Assembly (NCBI GenBank): GCA_966112615.1
Contig: CBHWDO010000009.1
Coordinates: 62,001-126,000, forward strand
Source: Flavitalea sp966112615
GTDB lineage: Bacteria; Bacteroidota; Bacteroidia; Chitinophagales; Chitinophagaceae
Length of the DNA stretch: 64,000 nt
Reading direction: 5' to 3'
In this document: in pieces, positions 1 through 8,673 of the stretch
How the letters are laid out: each line of letters opens with the position of its first letter
Position numbering within the stretch: position 1 is the first letter of the stretch
The notes under the pieces: model-generated
Told to the model about the DNA's origin: nothing
Databases searched by the model: none
What the model saw: only the letters and a program-made list of their open reading frames with translations
Program-made: the position numbers and the translations under genes

Positions 1-213
1 GGATTCATCACCCATGAGGTACATGGAAGGGTACATTGCTATAAACCACTTATTTCAAAAGAAGAGTATAGCTCTTCCTCTATCAAAAATCTGGTGGAAG
101 GTTATTTTGAAGGATCATTTTCGGATGTGGTTTCTTTTATGGTAAAGAAAAAAGAATTAGACATCTCTGAACTTGAAATGCTGGTTCAACAATTAAAAAA
201 GAAAAAAAGCTGA
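1..213 (+). CDS. BlaI/MecI/CopY-family transcriptional repressor, C-terminal part
   Basis: This is the 3' end of a gene that starts before the window. It is open in frame 1 from the first base and stops with TGA at 211-213, giving about 70 residues. The visible part contains THEVHGRVHCYKPLISKEEY, the segment that follows the winged helix in BlaI/MecI repressors, then a short helical dimerisation tail ending in a lysine run. The M56 (BlaR1-like) gene starts 2 bp after the stop, the classic repressor-sensor pair. In known systems, cleavage or release of the repressor after signalling by the membrane peptidase derepresses target genes. The N-terminal DNA-binding domain cannot be checked here. 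Confidence 0.85.
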   Translation, partial: GFITHEVHGRVHCYKPLISKEEYSSSSIKNLVEGYFEGSFSDVVSFMVKKKELDISELEMLVQQLKKKKS

Positions 214-215
214 CC

Positions 216-2087
216 ATGGCAAACATAATCTTCTATTTGTTGAAAGTGATGCTTTGTTCAGGCATCTTCTATGTATACTATATTGCCTTTTTAAGAAACA
301 ATCGCTTTCACCAGTACAATCGATTTTACCTGCTGATTGCAGCAATATTACCATGGTTTATTCCTTTGATAAGAATAGACCTCCAGCCTGGCAGTATGCA
401 GGAAATCCCATTGCCTTCTTTAATGCAGGCGATGGCTGGTAATCATGCAGAAATAGAATCCAACCTTCAATCGCAGGATCCGGTCATCAACTGGAACATC
501 ATTGCAGTATTTGCATTTATCTTCATTGGAAGCATTTTTCTTTTCAGGCAGATCCGTTCCATACTTGCCATAAAGAAACTGATCAGCACCCATCAACAGG
601 AAAAACTGCATGGCATTTCAATCATCAAAACTGATGCGGCAGGAACACCATTTTCCTATTTCAGGAATATTTTCTGGAACAAAGCAATTGACCTCCATTC
701 AGAAGTGGGACGCAATATGCTTCAACACGAATTGGTGCATGTACAGCAACATCATTCCGCCGATAAATTATTCATGGAATTGAGCATGGTCATCACCTGG
801 TGTAATCCTTTTTCCTGGCTGATAAAAAATGAACTTTACCTGGTTCATGAATTCATAGCCGACCAGCAATCGATAAAAGACGGTGATTCCGCAAAGTTGG
901 CGGAAGTCTTGCTGACAGCAGCTTATCCTCATCAACAATATTTATTTACAAACCAATATTTCTTTTCACCCATTAAAAGAAGATTATTTATGCTGAACAA
1001 ACATAACAGTGTTAAATACACTTATGGAAAGAGAATTGCGGCGCTTCCAATTATGGCATTGTTAACCATGCTGCTTGCATTCAGGTATAGTGATAACAAC
1101 GCAATCAACATTGAACCTCTAAATGAGAAGTACACAATTATTATTGATGCAGGACATGGCGGTGAGGATGCAGGTACCACTATGAATAATCTTTCAGAAA
1201 AAAATATTGCATTAAATATTACCAAAGCCATCAAAGAACTTAATAATGATCCGTCACTTGAAATAATCCTTAGCAGGAACCAGGATATTAATCTCGATAT
1301 TTCATCAAGAGCAACATTGACAAAACAACATAATGCAGACCTGTTTGTATCTGTTCATGTGAATATGGTGAAAGATGCATCCAGGAAAGGAGTTGAAATT
1401 TATATTCCAAATACTGCCCACAAAGAATATACAGAAAGCCTGGGTCTGGCCAATATGCTGAATGCTCAGCTTGAATCAGTTCTTGGAGGATCAATGGGCA
1501 TTAAGACCAGGAAAGAAAATATTTCTGTATTGAATAATGCTGTTTGCCCTGCGGCACTGATCGAATGCGGCAATATTGCGAATGAAGAAAACAGGCAAAC
1601 GCTGGAGCATAAAACCGAACAGATCGCAGCATCAATCCTGGGTGGAATTAAACAATACCTTTCTAAGAAATATCAGATCATTGAAGAACTGAAACAAATG
1701 CCGAATACCGACACTGTTCCAAATAAAAACCAGGTTCAGATTTCAGAAATAAAAATTGAAAAGCGCAACTCTGCCACCCTTAAAACCAAAGACAAGAAAG
1801 TCGTTAAGGATATGATCGATAAGGATTCTGATGTAAGAACAATTATTATATCAGAAGAAAAGAATGGTGAGAAAGTTTATACAGTTGAAACAAAAGCTCC
1901 TCCAAGGCTAATTCCAACAAATGTTCTGTATTACCTGAACGGTAAAAAGATCACTGAAAAAGAAATGAAGGAGATCGATCCGAATACTATCAAATCCATC
2001 AATGTAATCAAAGATGAAAGCGCTATCAAAAAGTATGGTGAAGCAGCGAAGGATGGAGTGATTGAAATTGAGACGAAAGATCTTTAG
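216..2087 (+). CDS. BlaR1-like M56 membrane metallopeptidase fused to an N-acetylmuramoyl-L-alanine amidase domain and a plug-like tail
   Basis: A 623-residue protein with three parts. Residues 1-300 form an M56 (BlaR1/MecR1) module: hydrophobic segments near 4-25, 38-52 and 93-110, the zinc motif HELVH at 171-175, a downstream HEF-type glutamate region, and another hydrophobic stretch near 275-290. Residues about 307-490 form an Amidase_3 domain with DAGHGG. The four expected zinc/catalytic residues are visible as H314, E328 (SEKN), H381 (SVHVN) and E450 (LIECGN). The last 55 residues resemble the TonB-receptor plug-like tail (YYLNGKKI, IKSINVIKD) often found on Bacteroidota M56 proteins. 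It lies 2 bp after the BlaI-like gene and so is probably co-transcribed. Inferred role: a cell-wall-damage sensor in which the periplasmic part binds or cuts peptidoglycan stem linkages. Function and substrate are not proven. Confidence 0.85.
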   Translation: MANIIFYLLKVMLCSGIFYVYYIAFLRNNRFHQYNRFYLLIAAILPWFIPLIRIDLQPGSMQEIPLPSLMQAMAGNHAEIESNLQSQDPVINWNIIAVFAFIFIGSIFLFRQIRSILAIKKLISTHQQEKLHGISIIKTDAAGTPFSYFRNIFWNKAIDLHSEVGRNMLQHELVHVQQHHSADKLFMELSMVITWCNPFSWLIKNELYLVHEFIADQQSIKDGDSAKLAEVLLTAAYPHQQYLFTNQYFFSPIKRRLFMLNKHNSVKYTYGKRIAALPIMALLTMLLAFRYSDNNAINIEPLNEKYTIIIDAGHGGEDAGTTMNNLSEKNIALNITKAIKELNNDPSLEIILSRNQDINLDISSRATLTKQHNADLFVSVHVNMVKDASRKGVEIYIPNTAHKEYTESLGLANMLNAQLESVLGGSMGIKTRKENISVLNNAVCPAALIECGNIANEENRQTLEHKTEQIAASILGGIKQYLSKKYQIIEELKQMPNTDTVPNKNQVQISEIKIEKRNSATLKTKDKKVVKDMIDKDSDVRTIIISEEKNGEKVYTVETKAPPRLIPTNVLYYLNGKKITEKEMKEIDPNTIKSINVIKDESAIKKYGEAAKDGVIEIETKDL

Positions 2088-2105
2088 AATTGTGAAATGT
2101 AAAAG

Positions 2106-2161
2106 TAAAAATGAAAAATGCTCTTATTCGGAAATCCTAAATAAGAGCATTTTTCATTTTA
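2106..2161. terminator. Bidirectional hairpin between convergent genes
   Basis: An inverted repeat has AAAATGCTCTTATT on the left and AATAAGAGCATTTT on the right, with an 11-nt loop. The flanking AAAATGAAAA and TTTTCATTTT extend the stem, giving A-runs before and T-runs after, so it can serve both strands. It lies between the M56-amidase gene and the convergent lipoprotein gene. A very similar hairpin, also embedded in GTAAAAATGAAAAATGC, occurs at 46309-46360. Confidence 0.75.
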
Positions 2162-2208
2162 CATTTTTCATTACCCTCCGTTCAGCCTGCCCTTCGGGCG
2201 TTCTGGCC

Positions 2209-2245
2209 GTCTCCACGTCTCCATGTCTTCAAGTCTCCACGTCTC
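2209..2245 (-). repeat. 8-bp period word repeat (GTCTYCAN) at a gene 3' end
   Basis: Successive octamers GTCTCCAC, GTCTCCAT, GTCTTCAA, GTCTCCAC and a partial unit run up to the stop codon of the leftward lipoprotein gene. In the sense of that gene they read as purine-rich GGAGAC/GAAGAC words. The same octamer family recurs at 18909-18932, inside the ABC-F gene (44476-44540) and at 62870-62900. A GC-rich module (TTCGGGCGTTCTGGCCG) lies immediately to the left. Confidence 0.8.
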
Positions 2246-3300
2246 TATTGATACTGAATATACACCGGCATCGGCTTCAAACTCACCAACTCTTCCGGCT
2301 GCATCAGTCTTGATTTCGCACGGATCACATCATTCTTATAGAATAATTTAAACCCTGTGAATTCAACAGGCTCGGCCTTGATAAAATATTTATAAGTTCC
2401 TTTCTTTTTCTCAGGTGATCCCCATCCATCCATATGCATTACAAACTGAACCTCCGGACGGGTTTTAATATTCTTGTAGTTTGTTACCATCGCCTGTGTG
2501 AATCGATGTACCACCAGGATCTTTGGAGGAAGGTTATGCTTCTTTACCAGACTTGCCAGGTAATCTGCCGCATAATTGATATCACTCGCATCAAAAGTTC
2601 CGATCACTTTTCCAGGAGCATGACCGCCCTTCATAGAAAATTCCGGATCGATCCCTAAATGCACATTCGGCATTGCAAGGTATTGCTCCAATTGTGGGAT
2701 CTCCTCACGTAGATTACTTAATCCTACCTGTATATCAAGAAATACAATAGCATTGATCTCTTTTGCCATGCTGAGTACGGTATCGATCTGCTTGAATGGC
2801 ATCCTCAAACGATAAGTTCCGCCTTTTCCGGGACTTCCCTGGGCAGTAACAGCAATATAATGGAGTGCTGGTTGTACAGGCATATTTGGATCGGCCTTCT
2901 CCCAGTTCTTAACTTCTTTCATTAACCTGTCAAGCATTTCCTTACGCGGATATTCTCCCAATGCTCCCATTTGCTTGGAATAAAGATTACCGTAATAAGC
3001 GATCACTCTTTTAAATGGAAGAATGGCACCCGGAAGTGGATATGCTGTTTTTACAGGCCATTTACCGGTTGAATCTCCATTGGTAACATGCGTGATCATT
3101 TTATTATAGAGCGCAGTATCCAAAGTTGCAACAGGCTGAGGCTGAGGTTCATTTGCAGCCTGGGTTACAGGTTTCTGGGCTGTATCAGAATTCACGGTAA
3201 TGGGTTTCCCGTTTGCCTCCGACTGGTTCATACAGGAACCAGCAGTGAAACCAGTCATCACAAAAGCAAGGGCAGCTAACATTGCAGGGCGTTTCATCAA
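2245..3300 (-). CDS. Conserved lipoprotein of unknown function
   Basis: A 351-residue protein with a signal peptide and lipobox-like segment (FTAGSC, Cys about residue 23), followed by a low-complexity Pro/Gln/Ala linker to about residue 60. The rest is a soluble domain with alternating hydrophobic strands and acidic turns: FLDIQVG, LGIDPEFSM and ILVVHRF, with HMDGWG near the end. This pattern would suit a TIM-barrel, but no family is recognised with confidence. The DPEF acid pair and HMDGWG could be active-site elements of a hydrolase; that is inference only. It is convergent with the M56-amidase gene and ends in the word repeat at 2209-2245. The start is the ATG just before the hydrophobic signal sequence. 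Confidence 0.7.
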   Translation of the reverse strand: MMKRPAMLAALAFVMTGFTAGSCMNQSEANGKPITVNSDTAQKPVTQAANEPQPQPVATLDTALYNKMITHVTNGDSTGKWPVKTAYPLPGAILPFKRVIAYYGNLYSKQMGALGEYPRKEMLDRLMKEVKNWEKADPNMPVQPALHYIAVTAQGSPGKGGTYRLRMPFKQIDTVLSMAKEINAIVFLDIQVGLSNLREEIPQLEQYLAMPNVHLGIDPEFSMKGGHAPGKVIGTFDASDINYAADYLASLVKKHNLPPKILVVHRFTQAMVTNYKNIKTRPEVQFVMHMDGWGSPEKKKGTYKYFIKAEPVEFTGFKLFYKNDVIRAKSRLMQPEELVSLKPMPVYIQYQ

Positions 3301-3369
3301 AAAATTATTGGTATTGAATTAATGAGTTAAAAAACGTGCCAGATCGAAAGATAGTATATTTTGATACCG

Positions 3370-5217
3370 CTAATTCACAGTGATCAATTCGGGCCTTCGC
3401 ACCCGGTATTCATTATATTTAAAACGAAGGTTGGTATTGATCTCGATCCGCATCTTTTCATTATAAAAATTTCCGGAAGGATAATAGAACCCACGAAGTT
3501 CAACGGTTCCAAAAACAAGGGATTCATTTCTTACACGAAGTCCTCCACCTACACTAGGAAAAAAATACCGGTCGATTCGCTTCGGCTGCTCTCCGTTGAT
3601 ATAGCTGGCATTCGCAAAAATGAAGGGAGCGAATTTAAATCCGATCAGCGACCAGTCGTTGTAAAACACTGACTCCGCCTTGATCGTAGCGCGCATATCC
3701 CCTCCAAACAATGAATCATTCCTAAATTCCCGCAAGCCGTAATCGCTGTCAATGAATAATGGTTCATTCAAAAAAGAATTCAATTGCCGGGTTATCCCTG
3801 CAGTAATAAATGATCTCTGTTTCCATCTTCCAATTCTTTTCAAATTGGAAAAAAACTGGAGATTAGCTAACAGGTCAACATCCTCCAAATTTCCATTTTT
3901 CCGGAAACCTCCTGCCCTTACAGTATAACTATAGTAATTATCATGTTTGGAAAAATAGCTGAACTGCACACCCATTCCAAGATAAGGCCTCGAACGCTGT
4001 TGTTTATTGATCCATCCTGCAGTTACAGATACATCAAAACCTTCGGGAACGTCTTCACTTCTTCCTAAACCATATACATACCGGGTTTTGAAGAAGTTTT
4101 GAGAAAACATCGACAGGGATCCCAGCACTCCATCTTCATCTGCATAGCGGAAGAAATAATTATTCTCATACTTTGAAGGGATCTGCTGGAACTTTTTATG
4201 AAAGACCCTAAATCCTAAAAATGTTCTCAATCGCTGATCCTGCAAGCTGGCATTACGATATGGATCAAAGGTTATTCCTGTCCACGCATCCAGGTTATAA
4301 TAAGTATAGCGTTGATCACTTAGATAAATCGAATCATTCAAATACATGTTTGTATTGGTATGATAACTCGCATCAAATCCATAGGTATGTCGCATATATG
4401 GATTTACCAGTGGCCTTACAATCCTGGTGTAGAGCGTATTTTCCTGCTTCAATCCTCCTAAAATAGTTGGGTTGAAGGTTTGCGCGCCCACCGAAAGATC
4501 GATAAAACTTCCCTGGATATTCCGCCTGGTATATTCGAGCCCGTATCCGAATTTGGTATTCCGCTGCTGATCAAAGAGTGTACGAAATTCAATCCTGTCG
4601 CCAAGACCCATGAAATTGTCTTCACGTACTGCTACCTGGTATTCATCAAGCCCCGACATAGAAAACCGTCCACCGAGAGAAAGGATATCTTTCGTCAGAA
4701 CTACCACATCCACGCTGTCCTTCGAACCTCTTACCCTTACAACATTGATCTGTGCATCACCAAGGTAAACAAGGTCACGCAAATGCCTTTCGTTATCAGC
4801 CATCAGGTATGGCTGAAGTGCCTGGTTCTCCCTAAAAAAAAGGTTATTGCGAATGATCTTTTCCCTCGTATCATAGTGAAAGAAATCCGCAAGATGAGTG
4901 AGTGTATTTTTAAAACTCCGGGAAGTATCATTGATAGGTGTTCCAAAAGGAACTCTTCGCACTATGATATTTCTTATGATCCTGTTACGGTAGAATTGAA
5001 ACTTACGGTCATTTCTTTGAGGCTCAATGGATGCCGGTTCTGTGGTGTCCACTACTATTGCTTCGGCAAGTTTGCCGAGTAATCCCCGGTATTTTAGTTG
5101 ATAGAAGCTGTCGACCTTTGTTACGGCAGAATCTTTAGATGGACCATTTTGTGCCCTGGAACCAAGGCACGAAAAAAAACCTATGAAGGAAATAAAACCG
5201 TAGATCCAACGCTTCAT
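3370..5217 (-). CDS. Omp85/BamA-like outer-membrane beta-barrel protein
   Basis: A 615-residue protein with a Sec signal peptide (hydrophobic segment ending near SRAQN). Residues about 90-185 contain a POTRA-like region (REKIIRNNLFFRENQALQ, LRDLVYLGDAQINVVRVRGS, DSVDVVVLTKDIL). From about residue 190 there are alternating amphipathic strands with many aromatic and glycine residues, ending in the barrel strand RIEINTNLRFKYNEYRV. This matches the surface-antigen/Omp85 architecture, with one POTRA domain clearly seen. It would act in the outer membrane, in protein insertion or transport, but its substrate is unknown. It differs from essential BamA, which has five POTRA domains, so it is more likely a small TamA/BamA relative. 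It is monocistronic by spacing. Confidence 0.8.
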   Translation of the reverse strand: MKRWIYGFISFIGFFSCLGSRAQNGPSKDSAVTKVDSFYQLKYRGLLGKLAEAIVVDTTEPASIEPQRNDRKFQFYRNRIIRNIIVRRVPFGTPINDTSRSFKNTLTHLADFFHYDTREKIIRNNLFFRENQALQPYLMADNERHLRDLVYLGDAQINVVRVRGSKDSVDVVVLTKDILSLGGRFSMSGLDEYQVAVREDNFMGLGDRIEFRTLFDQQRNTKFGYGLEYTRRNIQGSFIDLSVGAQTFNPTILGGLKQENTLYTRIVRPLVNPYMRHTYGFDASYHTNTNMYLNDSIYLSDQRYTYYNLDAWTGITFDPYRNASLQDQRLRTFLGFRVFHKKFQQIPSKYENNYFFRYADEDGVLGSLSMFSQNFFKTRYVYGLGRSEDVPEGFDVSVTAGWINKQQRSRPYLGMGVQFSYFSKHDNYYSYTVRAGGFRKNGNLEDVDLLANLQFFSNLKRIGRWKQRSFITAGITRQLNSFLNEPLFIDSDYGLREFRNDSLFGGDMRATIKAESVFYNDWSLIGFKFAPFIFANASYINGEQPKRIDRYFFPSVGGGLRVRNESLVFGTVELRGFYYPSGNFYNEKMRIEINTNLRFKYNEYRVRRPELITVN

Positions 5218-5286
5218 GAAAATAATTATCCTGCTGCAAGATGCAAATGTCTGGCCGCATATTGTTGATTATTTTATTCAACAACA

Positions 5287-5835
5287 TTAAGCAGAAATTG
5301 TATCCCTGTAAGAGCCCAGGATAGCATCTTTCAGATTCTGGTGACTGAGTTCCTCTTCAAATCTTTTCCCATTGATAAAAAATGCCGGAACATCGCGTAC
5401 TCCTTTATTCAATCCTTCCAATAGATCATTTCTTACATACCAGCCAAACACACCATCCACCAGGTTTGTAAGAAAGCGTTTATCATCTACCCCCGCGATC
5501 TTTGCATATTCCTTGATGCTGATGATTCCAAGGTTCTTCTGGTTTTCAAGAAGCAGCTCATGGAATTCCCAGAACTTTCCGCACTGGGCAGCTGCAATCG
5601 CGGCCTCAGCAGCTTTCATGGATTTTTGATGGATACGGGTCAAAGGGAAATGCCTAAAATTGTATTTCATCACCCCATCCAGTTCCACGAGTAATTCTTT
5701 CACCAACCGATGCGCTGCCGCACAGGCAAGGCTTTCATAATCACCGAACTGGACCACAGAAACAGGGGCAGTTTTCTGCCCTTGCCAGACCTGTTTTGGC
5801 TGGATCAGGGTCGTTGATTTTGGAGTTGTGGCCAT
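5287..5835 (-). CDS. DsbA-family thioredoxin-fold protein with a single active-site cysteine
   Basis: A 182-residue protein without a signal peptide, so probably cytoplasmic. It has the DsbA/thioredoxin_4 pattern: QFGDYES at the end of the first strand, the helical insertion (KAAEAAIAAAQCGKFWEFH), and the cis-proline motif GVRDVPAFFINGKRF near the C-terminus. The usual CPxC motif reads S35-L36-A37-C38, so only the second cysteine position is kept. It cannot act as a classical dithiol oxidase; a monothiol, glutathione-linked or binding role is possible. It lies downstream of clpB on the same strand with a terminator hairpin between them, so it is probably transcribed separately. The family call is secure, the function is not. 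Confidence 0.8.
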   Translation of the reverse strand: MATTPKSTTLIQPKQVWQGQKTAPVSVVQFGDYESLACAAAHRLVKELLVELDGVMKYNFRHFPLTRIHQKSMKAAEAAIAAAQCGKFWEFHELLLENQKNLGIISIKEYAKIAGVDDKRFLTNLVDGVFGWYVRNDLLEGLNKGVRDVPAFFINGKRFEEELSHQNLKDAILGSYRDTISA

Positions 5836-5888
5836 ATATTGTTGTTAGGTTTTTGCAATGACACACAAGCTTAGTTTGGTTCAAACTA

Positions 5889-5923
5889 AAATAAGGTCAT
5901 GGGTAGAGCCCATAACCTTATTA
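5889..5923 (-). terminator. Terminator downstream of clpB
   Basis: The stem AATAAGGT(C)ATGGG pairs with CCCAT(A)ACCTTATT around an AGAG-type loop. Read on the minus strand, the stem is followed by T-rich sequence. It sits between the end of clpB and the start of the DsbA-like gene. Confidence 0.7.
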
Positions 5924-5955
5924 GTTGCTAATTTACAAAAAAGGGTTGCCTTTTA

Positions 5956-8577
5956 TTACTTTAAGGCAGTATTTTCAAGCGCTGCATCATTCCTGAATAC
6001 AACAGTTCCGTCAAATACATCAACAAGCACCGGTCTCGCCTTATCTATATCGCCCATCAGAATACGCTTCGACAACTGGTTGACGATCTCTTTCTGGATC
6101 AATCTCTTCAGCGGACGGGCACCGAACTGCGGATCAAATCCATTCTCTGCAAGGTAATCGAGCAGGTAATCACTATAGACAAGCTGAATACCCGATTGCT
6201 GCACCAGCTGTTGCAATTGGTGCAACTGGATCCTGATAATGCCTTTGATCTCGCTTCGCAGCAATGGCTGGAACATGATCACTTCATCGATCCTGTTTAG
6301 GAATTCAGGGCGGATGGTTTGTTTTAACAGGTTCAGCACCTCAAGCTTTGTTTGCTCAACCACTTCTTCCTTATTGGCTTCAGTTACATTTTCAAAATTA
6401 TCCTGGATCACCTGGCTTCCCATATTGGAAGTCATGATGATAATGGTATTCTTGAAGTTCACTACCCGACCTTTGTTATCGGTCAGACGACCATCATCCA
6501 GCACCTGCAGCAACACGTTGAAGACATCAGGATGCGCTTTTTCAATCTCGTCCAAAAGAACCACGGAATAAGGCTTGCGACGAACTGCTTCCGTCAGCTG
6601 ACCTCCTTCATCATATCCCACATATCCCGGAGGCGCACCAACCAGTCGGCTCACAGTGTGCTTTTCCTGGTATTCACTCATGTCGATACGGGTCATCATA
6701 TTATCATCATCGAATAAATATTCAGCCAGTGCTTTTGCCAGCTCAGTTTTACCCACACCGGTTGTACCAAGAAATATAAATGATCCAATCGGTTTCCTCG
6801 GATCCTGCAAACCTGCTCTTGAACGACGGATCGCATCAGCCACTGCAGTGATCGCTTCTTCCTGTCCAACCACACGCTTATGCAGTTCATCTTCCAGGTT
6901 GAGCAATTTTTCTTTCTCACTCTGGAGCATCTTATTGACAGGAATTCCTGTTGCCTTAGCAATTGATTCCGCAATATCTTCAGCATCCACTTCTTCTTTC
7001 AGCAATCGCTTCTCGCTGATACTATTCAATTCGATGGTAAGATCATCGATTATTTTTTGCTGCTCTTGTACTTTACCATAGCGGATCTCTGCAACCTTTC
7101 CATAATCGCCTTCCCGCTCAGCACGTTCTGCCTGGAGTTTAAGATCTTCAATAGAAGCTTTAGCATTCTGGACTTTCTCCACCAGGTCTTTTTCCTGCTG
7201 CCACTTGGCTTTTAAAGTATCGCGCTGAACAGCCAGGTTAGAGATCTCTGTATTGAGTTCTTTCAGTTTCACCTCATCATTTTCCCTCTTGATCGCTTCG
7301 CGTTCAATTTCAAGCTGGCGGATCTTTCTTTCCAGTTCATCAAGCTCTTCCGGCATAGAATTCATTTCCAGCCTGAGCTTCGCGGCACTTTCATCGATCA
7401 GGTCGATCGCTTTATCCGGAAGAAAACGGTCAGTAATATATCGATGTGAAAGTTCCACCGCAGCAATGATCGCTTCATCCTTGATACGAACATGGTGGTG
7501 GGTTTCATAACGATCCTTCAATCCACGAAGGATAGAAATTGCATCTTCCACAGAAGGTTCATCGATCATTACTTTCTGGAATCGACGTTCCAGGGCCTTA
7601 TCTTTCTCAAAGAATTTTTGGTATTCATTCAGCGTAGTAGCACCAATCGCTCTCAACTCACCTCTTGCGAGTGCAGGCTTCAGAATATTTGCAGCATCCA
7701 TAGCACCTTCACCACCTCCGGCACCAACAAGTGTATGGATTTCATCAATGAAAAGTATGATCTCTCCATCGCTGGTACTAACTTCTTTCACTACACCTTT
7801 CAAACGCTCTTCAAATTCACCTTTATATTTTGCACCTGCGATCAGCAATCCCATATCAAGCGCAAAGATCACTTTTGATTTCAGGTTTTCAGGAACATCA
7901 CCATTAACGATACGATGCGCCAAACCCTCTGCTATAGCGGTTTTACCAACACCAGGCTCACCCACAAGGATCGGGTTATTCTTAGACCTGCGGGAAAGAA
8001 TATGTAACGTTCTGCGAATCTCTTCATCACGGCCAATCACCGGATCGAGCTTACCCGCCCGGGCCATTTCGTTCAGGTTTTTTGCATATTTATTGAGGGC
8101 ATTGAACTGCGTTTCAGAAGTCTGGGAAGACACAGTTGAACCTTTGCGCAGATCCTTGATAGAAGCGATCAAAGCTTTTTCGGTAAGACCCGCATCTTTC
8201 AAAATCTTAGCTGTATTGTCGGAGCCCTGCAATATCGCGAGCAATAAATGCTCAACACTCACGAATTCATCACCGAAAGTTTTCAGGTTGGCACCGGCAC
8301 GAAGTACGGCATTGTTGGCTTCGCGACTGATAGACTGGGCAGGCTCAGTTCCACTCACTTTGGGAAGTTTCTGAATGCTCTCGTCGAGTTTTGATTGAAC
8401 AAAAGAAGGATTCACGTTCGATTTCTTTAAAAGAAAGTTGAGAGGTGAATCTTCCTCGGAAAGCAACGCCTTCAACAGGTGCTCCGTTTCAATGTTCGGA
8501 TTCTGAAAGTTATAGGCCAGCTGTTGAGACTGGGCAACTGCTTCCTGAGCTTTAATAGTGAAATTATTTAAGTTCAT
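5956..8577 (-). CDS. clpB: ATP-dependent chaperone ClpB (protein disaggregase)
   Basis: An 873-residue Hsp100 ATPase of normal family length. Order: Clp N-domain repeats (residues about 1-145, with NIETEHLLKALL and VSVEHLLLAIL), NBD1 with Walker A GEPGVGKTA (near 206) and FIDEIHTLVGAG, the long charged coiled-coil middle domain (about 400-530) that distinguishes ClpB from ClpA/C, and NBD2 with Walker A GTTGVGKTE and LLDEIEKAHPDV, with an arginine-finger region near LNRIDE. It dissolves aggregated proteins together with DnaK/DnaJ/GrpE in the cytoplasm. The 96-bp divergent region to the next gene shows no clear HrcA (CIRCE) box by eye. Confidence 0.97.
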   Translation of the reverse strand: MNLNNFTIKAQEAVAQSQQLAYNFQNPNIETEHLLKALLSEEDSPLNFLLKKSNVNPSFVQSKLDESIQKLPKVSGTEPAQSISREANNAVLRAGANLKTFGDEFVSVEHLLLAILQGSDNTAKILKDAGLTEKALIASIKDLRKGSTVSSQTSETQFNALNKYAKNLNEMARAGKLDPVIGRDEEIRRTLHILSRRSKNNPILVGEPGVGKTAIAEGLAHRIVNGDVPENLKSKVIFALDMGLLIAGAKYKGEFEERLKGVVKEVSTSDGEIILFIDEIHTLVGAGGGEGAMDAANILKPALARGELRAIGATTLNEYQKFFEKDKALERRFQKVMIDEPSVEDAISILRGLKDRYETHHHVRIKDEAIIAAVELSHRYITDRFLPDKAIDLIDESAAKLRLEMNSMPEELDELERKIRQLEIEREAIKRENDEVKLKELNTEISNLAVQRDTLKAKWQQEKDLVEKVQNAKASIEDLKLQAERAEREGDYGKVAEIRYGKVQEQQKIIDDLTIELNSISEKRLLKEEVDAEDIAESIAKATGIPVNKMLQSEKEKLLNLEDELHKRVVGQEEAITAVADAIRRSRAGLQDPRKPIGSFIFLGTTGVGKTELAKALAEYLFDDDNMMTRIDMSEYQEKHTVSRLVGAPPGYVGYDEGGQLTEAVRRKPYSVVLLDEIEKAHPDVFNVLLQVLDDGRLTDNKGRVVNFKNTIIIMTSNMGSQVIQDNFENVTEANKEEVVEQTKLEVLNLLKQTIRPEFLNRIDEVIMFQPLLRSEIKGIIRIQLHQLQQLVQQSGIQLVYSDYLLDYLAENGFDPQFGARPLKRLIQKEIVNQLSKRILMGDIDKARPVLVDVFDGTVVFRNDAALENTALK

Positions 8578-8673
8578 ATTAGCTGGTTAATATTTTAAAT
8601 CTGATTCTGTTTGATAATCTTTATGCGTTAATATTGGCTTCAAATCCTACTCCAAAACATTTTATCGGTAACT

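Noticed and set aside
6239..8374. Long antisense open frames across clpB (e.g. 6656-7081, 7748-8374 on the plus strand)
   Set aside because: They are shadows of a strongly conserved gene; their translations are Ser/Arg-rich and unlike any family.
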